From assembly GCF_914767665.1 (NCBI RefSeq), contig NC_059502.1, forward strand, positions 45,929,812 through 45,993,811: DNA of 64,000 nucleotides. Reading direction: 5' to 3'. Positions 24,734-39,302 of this stretch are shown in pieces. The translations under genes and the position numbers were made by a program. Within the stretch, counting starts at the first letter, position 1. Every line of letters begins with the position of its first letter. The notes below the pieces were generated by a model. The model was not told the DNA's origin. It saw only the letters and a program-made list of their open reading frames with translations, and made no database searches. The stretch is from Harmonia axyridis. Lineage: Eukaryota; Arthropoda; Insecta; Coleoptera; Coccinellidae.

Positions 24734-26679
24734 TTGTTGATTTTCATGGACTCGGCTGACACGCAGGTAGCTATTATCTTTTACGTGGTAAGGTCAATTG
24801 CTGCTGTAACCACAAATGCACGACTGACTTCTGTTGTTGATTTCATTTGTTTTTTATTTCCTTTAATGTTTCTCATTTTAACATTTTTCATCGTATTGCA
24901 CAGGGACGAAAGCTTGACACACGTGTCTAAGGAAACCACTTTGGTATAAGGGACTGTTCTTATTCCCTTCTTTTTGTTTAATGAACAATTATCCAAGTAA
25001 GCCGTTCCACATTGTTGATTTTCTTGGGCTCGGATGTCACGCAGGTAGCTGTAATCTCCCACGTGGTAAGGTCAATTGCTGCTGTAACCACAAATGCACG
25101 ACTGACTTCTGTTGTTGATTTCATTCGTTTGTTATTTTCTTCAATGTTTCTCATTCTAACACTTTTCATCGTATTGCACAGGGACGAAAGCTTGACACGC
25201 GTGTCTAAGGAAACAACTTTGGTATAAGGGACTGTTCTTATTCCCTTCTTTTTGTTTAATGAACAATTATCCAAGTAAGCCATTCCACATTGTTGATTTT
25301 CTTGGACTCGGATGTCACGCAGGTAGCTATAATCTCCCACGTGGTAAGGTCAATTGCAGCTGTAACCACGAATGCACGACTGACTTCTGTTGTTGATTTC
25401 ATTCGTTTGTTATTTTCTTCAATGTTTCTCATTCTAACACTTCTCATCGTATTGCACAGAGACGAAAGCTTGACACACGTGTCTATGGAAACCACATTGG
25501 TATAAGGGACTGTTCTTACTTCATTCTTTCTGTATAATGATCAATTATCCAAGTAAGCCATTCCACATTGTTGATTTTCTTGGACTCGGATGACACGCGG
25601 GTAGCTATAATCTCTCACGTGGTAAGGTCAATTGCTGCTGTAACCACAATTGGACGGCTGACTTCTGTTGTTGATTTCATTTGTTTTTTATTTCTTTCAA
25701 TGTTTCTCATTCTAACACTTCTCATCGTATTGCACAGGGACGAAAGCTTGACACACGTGTCTATGGAAACCACATTGGTATAAGGGACTGTTCTTATTCC
25801 CTACTTTCTGTATGATGATCAATTATCCATGTAAGCCATTCCACATTGTTGATTTTCTTGGACTCGGATGACACGCAGGTAGCTATAATCTTTAACGTGG
25901 TAAGGTCAATTGCTGCTGTAACCACAAATGCACGACTTACTTCTGTTGTTGATTTCATTTGTTTGTTATTTCCTTCAATGTTTCTCAGTCTAACACTTTT
26001 CATCGTATTGCACAGGGACGAAAGCTTGACACACGTGTCTAAGGAAACCACTTTGGTATAAGGGACTGTTCTTATTCCCTTCTTTATGTTTAATGAACAA
26101 TTATCCGAGTAAGCCGTTCCACATTGTTGATTTTCTTGGACTCGGATGTCACGCAGGTATCTATAATCTCCCACGTGGTAAGGTCAATTGCTGCTGTAAC
26201 CACAAATGCACGACTGACTTCTGTTGTTGATTTCATTCGTTTGTTATTTTCTTCAATGTTTCTCATTCTAACACTTTTCATCGTATTGCACAGGGACGAA
26301 AGCTTGACACACGTGTCTATGGAAACCACATTGGTATAAGGGACTGTTCTTACTTCATTCTTTCTGTATAATGATCAATTATCCAAGTAAGCCATTCCAC
26401 ATTGTTGATTTTCTTGGACTCGGGTGTCACGCAGGTAGCTATAATCTCCCACGTGGTAAGGTCAATTGCTGCTGTAATCACAAATGCACGACTGACTTCT
26501 GTTGTTGATTTGATTTGTTTGTTATTTCCTTCAATGTTTCTCATTCTAACACTTTTCATCGTATTGCACAGGGACGAAAGCTTGACACACGTGTCTATGG
26601 AAACCACATTGGTATAAGGGACTGTTCTTATTCCCTTCTTTCTGTATAATGATCAATTATCCAAGTAAGCCATTCCACA
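24734..26679. repeat. 7-monomer higher-order repeat unit, copy 3 (1946 bp)
   Basis: Third consecutive copy, opening with catggactcggctgac at 24734. Its last monomer (26402) keeps the cgggtgtcacg marker in its first part. It then differs from copies 1 and 2 in its second part, with gatttgatttg and ggtataagg in place of cattcgtttg and ggtaaaagg. The tandem series therefore ends inside this monomer. Confidence 0.9.
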
Positions 26680-28066
26680 TTGTTGATTTTCTTGGACTCG
26701 GATGACACGCAGGTAGCTATAATCTTTTACGTGGTAAGGTCAATTGCTGCTGTAACCACAAATGCACGACTGACTTCTGTTGTTGATTTCATTCGTTTGT
26801 TATTTTCTTCAATGTTTCTCATTCTGACACTTTTCATCGTATTGCACAGGGACGAAAGCTTGACACGCGTGTCTAAGGAAACCACTTTGGTATAAGGGAC
26901 TGTTCTTATTCCCTTCTTTTTGTTTAATGAACAATTATCCAAGTAAGCCATTCCACATTGTTGATTTTCTTGGACTCGGATGACACGCAGGTAGCTATAA
27001 TCTTTTACGTGGTAAGGTCAATTGCTGCTGTAACCACAAATGCACGACTGACTTCTGTTGTTGATTTCATTTGTTTGTTATTTCCTTTAATGTTTCTCAT
27101 TCTAACATTTTTCATCGTATTGCACAGGGACGAAAGCTTGACACACGTGTCTAAGGAAACCACTTTGGTATAAGGGATTGTTCTTATTCCCTTCTTTTTG
27201 TTTAATGAACAATTATCCAAGTAAGCCGTTCCACATTGTTGATTTTCTTGGGCTCGGATGTCACGCAGGTAGCTGTAATCTCCCACGTGGTAAGGTCAAT
27301 TGCTGCTGTAACCACAAATGCACGACTGACTTCTGTTGATTTCATTCGTTTGTTATTTTCTTCAATGTTTCTCATTCTGACACTTTTCATCGTATTGCAC
27401 AGGGACGAAAGCTTGACACGCGTGTCTAAGGAAACCACTTTGGTATAAGGGACTGTTCTTATTCCCTTCTTTTTGTTTAATGAACAATTATCCAAGTAAG
27501 CCATTCCACATTGTTGATTTTCTTGGACTCGGATGACACGCAGGTAGCTATAATCTTTTACGTGGTAAGGTCAATTGCTGCTGTAACCACAAATGCACGA
27601 CTGACTTCTGTTGTTGATTTCATTTGTTTGTTATTTCCTTTAATGTTTCTCATTCTAACATTTTTCATCGTATTGCACAGGGACGAAAGCTTGACACACG
27701 TGTCTATGGAAACCACATTGGTATAAGGGATTGTTCTTATTCCCTTCTTTTTGTTTAATGAACAATTATCCAAGTAAGCCGTTCCACATTGTTGATTTTC
27801 TTGGGCTCGGATGTCACGCAGGTAGCTATAATCTCCCACATGGTAAGGTCAATTGCTGCTGTAACCACAAATGCACGACTGACTTCTGTTGTTGATTTCA
27901 TTCGTTTGTTATTTTCTTCGATGTTTCTCATTCTAACACTTTTCATCGTATTGCACAGGGACGAAAGCTTGACACACGTGTCTATGGAAACCACATTGGT
28001 ATAAGGGACTGTTCTTACTTCATTCTTTCTGTATAATGATCAATTATCCAAGTAAGCCATTCCACA

Positions 28067-28900
28067 TTGTTGATTTTCTTGGACTCGGATGACACGCGGG
28101 TAGCTATTATCTCCCACGTGGTAAGGTCAATTGCTGCTGTAACCACAATTGGACGGCTGACTTCTGTTGTTGATTTCATTTGTTTTTTATTTCCTTCAAT
28201 GTTTCTCATTCTAACACTTCTCATCGTATTGCACAGGGACGAAAGCTTGACACACGTGTCTATGGAAACCACATTGGTATAAGGGACTGTTCTCATTCCC
28301 TTCTTTCTGTATGATGATCAATTATCCAAGTAAGCCATTCCACATTGTTGATTTTCTTGGAATCGGATGACACGCAGGTAGCTATAATCTTTAACGTGGT
28401 AAGGTCAATTGCTGCTGTAACCACAAATGCACGACTGACTTCTGTTGTTAATTTCATTTGTTTGTTATTTCCTTCAATGTTTCTCATTCTAACACTTTTC
28501 ATCGTATTGCACAGGGACGAAAGCTTGACACACGTGTCTAAGGAAACCACTTTGGTATAAGGGACTGTTCTTATTCCCTTCTTTATGTTTAATGAACAAT
28601 TATCCGAGTAAGTCGTTCCACATTGTTGATTTTCTTGGACTCGGATGTCACGCAGGAAGCTATAATCTCCCACGTGGTAAGGTCAATTGCTGCTGTAACC
28701 ACAAATGCACGACTGACTTCTGTTGTTGATTTCATTCGTTTGTTATTTTCTTCAATGTTTCTCATTCTAACACTTTTCATCGTATTGCACAGGGACGAAA
28801 GCTTGACACACGTGTCTATGGAAACCACATTGGTATAAGGGACTGTTCTTACTTCATTCTTTCTGTATAATGATCAATTATCCAAGTAAGCCATTCCACA
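28067..28900. repeat. Block related to 19453-20563, three-monomer version
   Basis: Carries ggaatcggatgacac with gttaatttc (28345 monomer) and caggaagctataatc (28623 monomer) without the extra chimeric monomer present at 20009. Like its counterpart, it is followed by the aatcac/gatttg/ggtaaaagg monomer (28901, compare 20564) and then a catggactcggctgac monomer (29179, compare 20842). A longer stretch was therefore duplicated. Confidence 0.72.
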
Positions 28901-29178
28901 TTGTTGATTTTCTTGGACTCGGATGTCACGCAGGTAGCTATAATCTCCCACGTGGTAAGGTCAATTGCTGCTGTAATCACAAATGCACGACTGACTTCTG
29001 TTGTTGATTTGATTTGTTTGTTATTTCCTTCAATGTTTCTCATTCTAACACTTCTCATCGTATTGCACAGGGACGAAAGCTTGACACACGTGTCTATGGA
29101 AACCACATTGGTAAAAGGGACTGTTCTTATTCCCTTCTTTCTGTATAATGATCAATTATCCAAGTAAGCCATTCCACA

Positions 29179-30782
29179 TTGTTGATTTTCATGGACTCGG
29201 CTGACACGCAGGTAGCTATAATCTTTTACGTGGTAAGGTCAATTGCTGCTGTAACCACAAATGCACGACTGACTTCTGTTGTTGATTTCATTTGTTTTTT
29301 ATTTCCTTTAATGTTTCTCATTCTAACATTTTTCATCGTATTGCACAGGGACGAAAGCTTGACACACGTGTCTAAGGAAACCACTTTGGTATAAGGGACT
29401 GTTCTTATTCCCTTCTTTTTGTTTAATGAACAATTATCCAAGTAAGCCGTTCCACATTGTTGATTTTCTAGGGCTCGGATGTCACGCAGGTAGCTGTAAT
29501 CTCCCACGTGGTAAGGTCAATTGCTGCTGTAACCACAAATGCACGACTGACTTCTGTTGTTGATTTCATTCGTTTGTTATTTTCTTCAATGTTTCTCATT
29601 CTAACACTTTTCATCGTATTGCACAGGGACGAAAGCTTGACACGCGTGTCTAAGGAAACCACTTTGGTATAAGGGACTGTTCTTATTCCCTTCTTTTTGT
29701 TTAATGAACAATTATCCAAGTAAGCCATTCCACATTGTTGATTTTCTTGGACTCGGATGTCACGCAGGTAGCTATAATCTCCCACGTGGTAAGGTCAATT
29801 GCTGCTGTAACCACGAATGCACGACTGACTTCTGTTGTTGATTTCATTCGTTTGTTATTTTCTTCAATGTTTCTCATTCTAACACTTCTCATCGTATTGC
29901 ACAGAGACGAAAGCTTGACACACGTGTCTATGGAAACCACATTGGTATAAGGGACTGTTCTTACTTCATTCTTTCTGTATAATGATCAATTATCCAAGTA
30001 AGCCATTCCACATTGTTGATTTTCTTGGACTCAGATGACACGCGGGTAGCTATAATCTCTCACGTGGTAAGGTCAATTGCTGCTGTAACCACAATTGGAC
30101 GGCTGACTTCTGTTGTTGATTTCATTTGTTTTTTATTTCTTTCAATGTTTCTCATTCTAACACTTCTCATCGTATTGCACAGGGACGAAAGCTTGACACA
30201 CGTGTCTGGAAACCACATTGGTATAAGGGACTGTTCTTATTCCCTTCTTTCTGTATGATGATCAATTATCCATGTAAGCCATTCCACATTGTTGATTTTC
30301 TTGGACTCGGATGACACGCAGGTAGCTATAATCTTTAACGTGGTAAGGTCAATTGCTGCTGTAACCACAAATGCACGACTTACTTCTGTTGTTGATTTCA
30401 TTTGTTTGTTATTTCCTTCAATGTTTCTCAGTCTAACACTTTTCATCGTATTGCACAGGGACGAAAGCTTGACACACGTGTCTAAGGAAACCACTTTGGT
30501 ATAAGGGACTGTTCTTATTCCCTTCTTTATGTTTAATGAACAATTATCCGAGTAAGCCGTTCCACATTGTTGATTTTCTTGGACTCGGATGTCACGCAGG
30601 TATCTATAATCTCCCACGTGGTAAGGTCAATTGCTGCTGTAACCACAAATGCACGACTGACTTTTGTTGTTGATTTCATTCGTTTGTTATTTTCTTCAAT
30701 GTTTCTCATTCTAACACTTTTCATCGTATTGCACAGGGACGAAAGCTTGACACACGTGTCTATGGAAACCACATTGGTATAA
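29179..30782. repeat. Divergent, dispersed fourth copy of the 7-monomer unit (six monomers)
   Basis: Repeats the marker order of the 20.8-26.7 kb units: catggactcggctgac (29190), cacagagacg (about 29902), tctcacgtgg (about 30058), ccatgtaagcc (about 30271), ctcagtctaac (about 30427). The seventh monomer is a different variant, without cgggtgtc. It carries private changes: gattttctaggg near 29463 and a 2-bp loss, gtgtctgg, near 30204. It is separated from the tandem trio by about 2.5 kb of other monomers. Confidence 0.85.
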
Positions 30783-33700
30783 GGGACTGTTCTTACTTCA
30801 TTCTTTCTGTATAATGATCAATTATCCAAGTAAGCCATTCCACATTGTTGATTTTCTTGGACTCGGATGTCACGCAGGTAGCTATAATCTCCCACGTGGT
30901 AAGGTCAATTGCTGCTGTAATCACAAATGCACGACTGACTTCTGTTGTTGATTTGATTTGTTTGTTATTTCCTTCAATGTTTCTCATTCTAACACTTCTC
31001 ATCGTATTGCACAGGGACGAAAGCTTGACACACGTGTCTATGGAAACCACATTGTTATAAGGGACTGTTCTTATTCCCTTCTTTCTGTATAATGATCAAT
31101 TATCCAAGTAAGCCATTCCACATTGTTGATTTTCTTGGACTCGGATGACACGCAGGTAGCTATAATCTTTTACGTGGTAAGGTCAATTGCTGCTGTAACC
31201 ACAAATGCACGACTGACTTCTGTTGTTGATTTCATTTGTTTGTTATTTCCTTTAATGTTTCTCATTCTAACATTTTTCATCGTATTGCACAGGGACGAAA
31301 GCTTGACACACGTGTCTAAGGAAACCACTTTGGTATAAGGGACTGTTCTTATTCCCTTCTTTTTGTTTAATGAACAATTATCCAAGTAAGCCATTCCACA
31401 TTGTTGATTTTCTTGGAATCGGATGTCACGCAGGTAGCTATAATCTCCCACGTGGTAAGGTCAATTGCTGCTGTAACCACGAATGCACGACTGACTTCTG
31501 TTGTTGATTTCATTCGTTTGTTATTCTATTCAATGTTTCTCATTCTAACACTTTTCATCGTATTGCACAGGGACGAAAGCTTGACACGCGTGTCTAAGGA
31601 AACCACCTTGGTATAAGGGACTGTTCTTATTCCCTTCTTTTTGTTTAATGAACAATTATCCAAGTAAGCAATTCCACATTGTTGATTTTCTTGGACTCGG
31701 ATGTCACGCAGGTAGCTATAATCTCCCACGTGGTAAGGTCAATTGCTGCTGTAATCACAAATGCACGACTGACTTCTGTTGTTGATTTGATTTGTTTGTT
31801 ATTTCCTTCAATGTTTCTCATTCTAACACTTCTCATCGTATTGCACACGGACGAAAGCTTGACACACGTGTCTTTGGAAACCACATTGGTATAAGGGACT
31901 GTTCTTATTCCCTTCTTTCTGTATAATGATCAATTATCCAAGTAAGCCATTCCACATTGTTGACTTTCTTGGACTCGGATGACACGCAGGTATCTATAAT
32001 CTCCCACGTGGTAAGGTCAATTGCTGCTGTAACCACAAATGCACGACTGACTTTTGTTGTTGATTTCATTCGTTTGTTATTTCCTTTAATGTTTTTCATT
32101 CTAACATTTTTCATCGTATTGCACAGGGACGAAAGCTTGACACACGTGTCTAAGGAAACCACTTTGGTATAAGGGACTGTTCTTATTTCATTCTTTCTGT
32201 ATAATGATCAATTATCCAAGTAAGCCATTCCACATTGTTGACTTTCTTGGACTCGGATGACACGCAGGTAGCTATAATCTTTTACGTGGTAAGGTCAATT
32301 GCTGCTGTAACCACAAATGCACGACTGACTTCTGTTGTTGATTTCATTTGTTTGTTATTTCCTTTAATGTTTTTCATTTTAACATTTTTCATCGTATTGC
32401 ACAGGGACGAAAGCTTGACACACGTGTCTAAGGAAACCACTTTGGTATAAGGGACTGTTCTTATTTCATTCTTTCTGTATAATGATCAATTATCCAAGTA
32501 AGCCATTCCACATTGTTGATTTTCTTGGACTCGGATGACACGCGGGTAGCTATAATCCCCCACGTGGTAAGGTCAATTGCTGCTGTATCCACAATTGGAC
32601 GGCTGACTTCTGTTGTTGATTTCATTTGTTTTTTATTTCCTTCAATGTTTCTCATTCTAACACTTCTCATCGTATTGCACAGGGACGAAAGCTTGACACA
32701 CGTGTCTATGGAAACCACATTGGTATAAGGGACTGTTCTTATTCCCTTCTTTCTGTATGATGATCAATTATCCAAGTGAGCCATTCCACATTGTTGTTTT
32801 TCTTGGACTCGGATGACACGCAGGTAGCTATAATCTTTAACGTGGTAAGGTCAATTGCTGCTGTAACCACAAATGCACGACTGACTTCTGTTGTTGATTT
32901 CATTTGTTTGTTATTTCCTTCAATGTTTCTCATTCTTACACTTTTCATCGTATTGCACAGGGACGAAAGCTTGACACATGTGTCTAAGGAAACCACTTTG
33001 GTATAAGGGACTGTTCTTATTCCCTTCTTTATGTTTAATGAACAATTATCCGAGTAAGCCGTTCCACATTGTTGATTTTCTTGGACTCGGATGTCACGCA
33101 GGTAGCTATAATCTCCCACGTGGTAAGGTCAATTGCTGCTGTAACCACAAATGCACGACTGACTTCTGTTGTTGATTTCATTCGTTTGTTATTTTCTTCA
33201 ATGTTTCTCATTCTAACACTTTTCATCGTATTGCACAGGGACGAAAGCTTGACACACGTGTCTATGGAAACCACATTGGTATAAGGGACTGTTCTTACTT
33301 CATTCTTCCTGTATAATGATCAATTATCCAAGTAAGCCATTCCACATTGTTGATTTTCTTGGACTCGGATGACACGCGGGTAGCTATAATCTCCCACGTG
33401 GTAAGGTCAATTGCTGCTGTAACCACAATTGGACGGCTGACTTCTGTTGTTGATTTCATTTGTTTTTTATTTCCTTCAATGTTTCTCATTCTAACACTTC
33501 TCATCGTATTGCACAGGGACGGAAGCTTGACACGCGTGTCTAAGGAAACCACTTTGGTATAAGGGACTGTTCTTATTCCCTTCTTTATGTTTGATGAACA
33601 ATTATCCGAGTAAGCCGTTCCACATTGTTGATTTTCTTGGACTCGGATGACACGCAGGTAGCTATAATCTTTAACGTGGTAAGGTCAATTGCTGCTGTAA

Positions 33701-36700
33701 CCACAAATGCACGACTGACTTCTGTTGTTGATTTCATTTGTTTGTTATTTCCTTCAATGTTTCTCATTCTAACACTTTTCATCGTATTGCACAGGGACGA
33801 AAGCTTGACACACGTGTCTAAGGAAACCACTTTGGTATAAGGGACTGTTCTTATTCCCTTCTTTATGTTTGATGAACAATTATCCGAGTAAGCCGTTCCA
33901 CATTGTTGATTTTCTTGGACTCGGATGTCACGCAGGTATCTATAATCTCCCACGTGGTAAGGTCAATTGCTGCTGTAACCACAAATGCACGACTGACTTC
34001 TGTGGATTTCATTCGTTTGTTATTTTCTTCAATGTTTCTCATTCTAACACTTTTCATCGTATTGCACAGGGACGGAAGCTTGACACGCGTGTCTAAGGAA
34101 ACCACTTTGGTATAAGGGACTGTTCTTATTCCCTTCTTTATGTTTGATGAACAATTATCCGAGTAAGCCATTACACATTGTTGATTTTCTTGGACTCGGA
34201 TGTCACGCAGGTAGCTATAATCTCCCACTTGGTAAGGTCAATTGCTGCTGTAACCACGAATGCACGACTGACTTCTGTTGTTGATTTCATTCGTTTGTTA
34301 TTTCCTTCATTGTTTCTCATTTTAACACTTCTCATCGTATTGCACAGGGACGAAAGCTTGACACACGTGTCTATGGAAACCACATTGGTATAAGGGACTG
34401 TTCTTATTCCCTTCTTTCTGTATAATGATCAATTATCCAAGTAAGCCATTCCACATTGTTGATTTTCTTGGACTCGGATGACACGCGGGTAGCTATAATC
34501 TCCCACGTGGTAAGGTCAATTGCTGCTGTAACCACAATTGGACGGCTGACTTCTGTTGTTGATTTCATTTGTTTTTTATTTCCTTCAATGTTTCTCATTC
34601 TAACACTTCTCATCGTATTGCACAGGGACGAAAGCTTGACACACGTGTCTATGGAAACCACATTGGTATAAGGGACTGTTCTTATTTCCTTCTTTCTGTA
34701 TGATGATCAATTATCCAAGTAAGCCATTCCACATTGTTGATTTTCTTGGGCTCGGATGTCACGCAGGTAGCTGTAATCTCCCACGTGGTAAGGTCAATTG
34801 CTGCTGTAACCACAAATGCACGACTGACTTCTGTTGATTTCATTCGTTTGTTATTTTCTTCAATGTTTCTCATTCTAACACTTTTCATCGTATTGCACAG
34901 GGACGAAAGCTTGACACGCGTGTCTAAGGAAACCACTTTGGTATAAGGGACTGTTCTTATTTCCTTCTTTTTGTTTAATGAACAATTATCCAAGTAAGCC
35001 ATTCCACATTGTTGATATTCTTGGACTCGGATGTCACGCAGGTAGCTATAATCTCCCACTTGGTAAGGTCAATTGCTGCTGTAACCACAAATGCACGACT
35101 GAATTCTGTTGTTGATTTCATTCGTTTGTTATTTTCTTCAATGTTTCTCATTCTAACACTTTTCATCGTATTGCACAGGGACGGAAGCTTGACACGCGTT
35201 TCTAAGGAAACCACTTTGGTATAAGGGACTGTTCTTATTCCCTTCTTTTTGTTTAATGAACAATTATCCAAGTAAGCAATTCCACATTGTTGATTTTCTT
35301 GGACTCGGATGTCACGCAGGTAGCTATAATCTCCCACGTGGTAAGGTCAATTGCTGCTGTAACCACAAATGCACGACTGACTTCTGTTGTTGATTTCATT
35401 CGTTTGTTATTTTCTTCAATGTTTCTCATTATAACACTTTTCATCGTATTGCACAGGGACGAAAGCTTGACACACTTGTCTAAGGAAACCACTTTGGTAT
35501 AAGGGACTGTTCTTATTCCCTTATTTATGTTTAATGAACAATTATCCGAGTAAGCCGTTCCACATTGTTGATTTTCTTGGACTCGGATGTCACGCAGGTA
35601 GCTGTAATCTCCCACGTGGTAAGGTCAATTGCTGCTGTATCCACAATTGGACGGCTGACTTCTGTTGTTGATTTCATTTGTTTTTTATTTCCTTCAATGT
35701 TTCTCATTCTAACACTTCTCATCGTATTGCACAGGGACGAAAGCTTGACACACGTGTCTATGGAAACCACATTGGTATAAGGGACTGTTCTTATTCCCTT
35801 CTTTCTGTATGATGATCAATTATCCAAGTAAGCCATTCCACATTGTTGATTTTCTTGGACTCGGTTGACACGCAGGTAGCTTAAATCTTTAACGTGGTAA
35901 GGTCAATTGCTGCTGTAACCACAAATGCACGACTGACTTCTGTTGTTGATTTCATTTGTTTGTTATTTCCTTCAATGTTTCTCATTCTTACACTTTTCAT
36001 CGTATTGCACAGGGACGAAAGCTTGACACACGTGTCTAAGGAAACCACTTTGGTATAAGGGACTGTTCTTATTCCCTTATTTATGTTTAATGAACAATTA
36101 TCCGAGTAAGCCGTTCCACATTGTTGATTTTCTTGGACTCGGATGTCACGCAGGTAGCTATAATCTCCCACGTGGTGAGGTCAATTGCTGCTGTAACCAC
36201 AAATGCACGACTGACTTCTGTTGTTGATTTCATTCGTTTGTTATTTTCTTCAATGTTTCTCATTCTAACACTTTTCATCGTATTGCACAGGGACGAAAGC
36301 TTGACACACGTGTCTATGGAAACCACATTGGTATAAGGGACTGTTCTTACTTCATTCTTTCTGTATAATGATCAATTATCCAAGATAGCCATTCCACATT
36401 GTTGATTTTCTTGGACTCGGATGTCACGCAGGTAGCTATAATCTCCCACGTGGTAAGGTCAATTGCTGCTGTAATCACAAATGCACGACTGACTTCTGTT
36501 GTTGATTTGATTTGTTTGTTATTTACTTCAATGTTTCTCATTCTAACACTTCTCATCGTATTGCACAGGGACGAAAGCTTGACACGCGTGTCTAAGGAAA
36601 CCACTTTGGTATAAGGGACTGTTCTTATTCCCTTCTTTCTGTATAATGATCAATTATCCAAGTAAGCCATTCCACATTGTTGATTTTCTTGGACTCGGAA

Positions 36701-39210
36701 GACACGCAGGTAGCTATAATCTTTTACGTGGTAAGGTCAATTGCTGCTGTAACCACAAATGCACGACTGACTTCTGTTGTTGATTTCATTTGTTTGTTAT
36801 TTCCTTTAATGTTTCTCATTCTAACATTTTTCATCGTATTGCACAGGGACGAAAGCTTGATACACGTGTCTAAGGAAACCACTTTGGTATAAGGGACTGT
36901 TCTCATTCCCTTCTTTTTGTTTAATGAACTATTATCCAAGTAAGCCGTTCCAAATTGTTGATTTTCTTGGGCTCGGATGTCACGCAGGTAGCTGTAATCT
37001 TCCACGTGGTAAGGTCAATTGCTGCTGTAACCACAAATGCACGACTGACTTCTGTTGTTGATTTCATTCGTTTGTTATTTTCTTCAATGATTCTCATTCT
37101 AACACTTTTCATCGTATTGCACAGGGACGAAAGCTTGACACACGTGTCTATGGAAACCACATTGGTATAAGGGACTGTTCTTATTTCATTCTTTCTGTAT
37201 AATGATCAATTATCCAAGTAAGCCATTCCACATTGTTGATTTTCTTGGACTCGGATGACACGCGGGTAGCTATAATCTCCCACGTGGTAAGGTCAATTGC
37301 TGCTGTATCCACAATTGGACGGCTGACTTCTGTGGTTGATTTCATTTGTTTTTTATTTCTTCAATGTTTCTCATTCTAACACTTCTCATCGTATTGCACA
37401 GGGACGAAAGCTTGACACACGTGTCTATGGAAACCACATTGGTATAAGGGACTGTTCTTATTCCCTTATTTCTTTATGATGATCAATTATCCAAGTAAGC
37501 CATTCCACATTGTTGATTTTCTTGGACTCGGATGACACGCAGGTAGCTATAATCTTTAACGTGGTAAGGTCAATTGCTGCTGTAACCACAAATGCACGAC
37601 TGACTTCTGTTGTTGATTTCATTTGTTTGTTATTTCCTTCAATGTTTCTCATTCTAACACTTTTCATCGTATTGCACAGGGACGAAAGCTTGACACACGT
37701 GTCTAAGGAAACCACTTTGGTATAAGGGACTGTTCTTATTCCCTTCTTTATATTTAATGAACAATTATCCGAGTAAGCCGTTCCACATTGTTGATTTTTT
37801 TTGGACTCGGATGTCACGCAGGTATCTATAATCTCCCACGTGGTAAGGTCAATTGCTGCTGTAACCACAAATGCACGACTGACTTCTGTTGTTGATTTCA
37901 TTCGTTTGTTATTTTCTTCAATGTTTCTCATTCTAACACTTTTCATCGTATTGCACAGGGACGAAAGCTTGACACACGTGTCTATGGAAACCACATTGGT
38001 ATAAGGGACTGTTCTTACTTCATTCTTTCTGTATAATGATCAATTATCCAAGTAAGCCATTCCACATTGTTGATTTTCTTGGACTCGGATGTCACGCAGG
38101 TAGCTATAATCTCCCACGTGGTAAGGTCAATTGCTGCTGTAATCACAAATGCACGACTGACTTCTGTTGTTGATTTGATTTGTTTGTTATTTCTTTCAAT
38201 GTTTCTCATTCTAATTCTCATCGTATTGCACAGGGACGAAAGCTTGACACACGTGTCTATGGAAACCACATTGTTATAAGGGACTGTTCTTATTCCCTTC
38301 TTTCTGTATAATGATCAATTATCCAAGTAAGCCATTCCACATTGTTGATTTTCTTGGACTCGGATGACACGCAGGTAGCTATAATCTTTTACGTGGTAAG
38401 GTCAATTGCTGCTGTAACCACAAATGCACGACTGACTTCTGTTGTTGATTTCATTTGTTTGTTATTTCCTTTAATGTTTCTCATTCTAACATTTTTCATC
38501 GTATTGCACAGGGACGAAAGCTTGACACACGTGTCTAAGGAAACCACTTTGGTATAAGGGACTGTTCTTATTCCCTTCTTTTTGTTTAATGAACAATTAT
38601 CCAAGTAAGCCGTTCCACATTGTTGATTTTCTTGGACTCGGATGACACGCAGGTAGCTATAATCTTTTACGTGTTAAGGTCAATTGCTGCTGTAACCACA
38701 AATGCACGACTGACTTCTGTTGTTGATTTCATTTGTTTGTTATTTCCTTTAATGTTTCTCATTCTAACACTTTTCATCGTATTGCACAGGGACGAAAGCT
38801 TGACACGCGTGTCTAAGGAAACCACTTTGGTATAAGGGACTGTTCTTATTCCCTTTTTTTTGTTTAATGAACAATTATCCAAGTAAGCCATTCCACATTG
38901 TTGATTTTCTTGGACTCGGATGTCACGCAGGTAGCTATAATCTCCCACGTGGTAAGGTCAATTGCTGCTGTAACCACGAATGCACGACTGACTTCTGTTG
39001 TTGATTTCATTCGTTTGTTATTTTCTTCAATGTTTCTCATTCTAACACTTTTCATCGTATTGCACAGGGACGAAAGCTTGACACGCGTGTCTATGGAAAC
39101 CACATTGTTATAAGGGACTGTTCTTATTCCCTTCTTTCTGTATAATGATCAATTATCCAAGTAAGCCATTCCACATTGTTGATTTTCTTGGACTCGGATG
39201 ACACGCAGGT

Positions 39211-39220
39211 AGCTAAAATA
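39211..39220. other. 5' insertion junction of the retrotransposon
   Basis: Satellite sequence agcta (39211-39215) passes directly into non-satellite aaataattttttag. In an unbroken monomer agcta is followed by taatc, which reappears at the 3' junction (42344-42350, tataatc). Only ta is shared by both sides, giving a 2-bp target duplication or none. No extra nucleotides can be assigned with confidence. Confidence 0.85.
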
Positions 39221-39302
39221 ATTTTTTAGAATAAAGGAGTGCAGTCCAGAACAACCGACTGTCTCAGAAGATAATGAAGAGGTTTTTATATTTCACCAGA
39301 AT

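Larger units (their letters stand above)
1..39215. repeat. 278-bp satellite DNA array, left arm
   Basis: Head-to-tail tandem array of about 141 monomers with a modal period of 278 bp, read from the landmark ttgttgatttt at 53, 331, 609, 887, 1165, 1443, 1721 and 1999, and onward to 39176. All copies have the same orientation and nothing lies between them. Most monomers carry a single HindIII site (aagctt) inside a nearly invariant block around tcatcgtattgcacagg. Copies differ mainly by single-base changes in a few segments and by occasional 1-4 bp indels; the one large length change is a 50-bp deficit near 18394. The left end lies outside the window. No gene is supported anywhere in this stretch: open frames inside monomers are short, use TTG or out-of-phase ATG starts, and shift frame at each repeat. 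Being a tandem satellite is directly visible; any centromeric or heterochromatic role would be inference. Confidence 0.97.

Noticed and set aside
37458..37994. Minus-strand 178-codon open frame, the longest within the satellite
   Set aside because: It arises because single-base indels in adjacent monomers (an extra T in gattttttttggac near 37794, and a missing base near 37359) fuse two frames that are open in all monomers. No homology or start context supports a gene.
1..39215. CRISPR-like or other prokaryotic repeat array
   Set aside because: Units are 278 bp, contiguous and without unique spacers, and the region hosts a eukaryotic retrotransposon.
39211..39220. Longer imperfect target duplication (agctaaaat against agctataat)
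   Set aside because: It needs a mismatch within a few AT-rich bases. The repeat phase fits a 2-bp overlap with no further assumption, so the longer reading is not needed.
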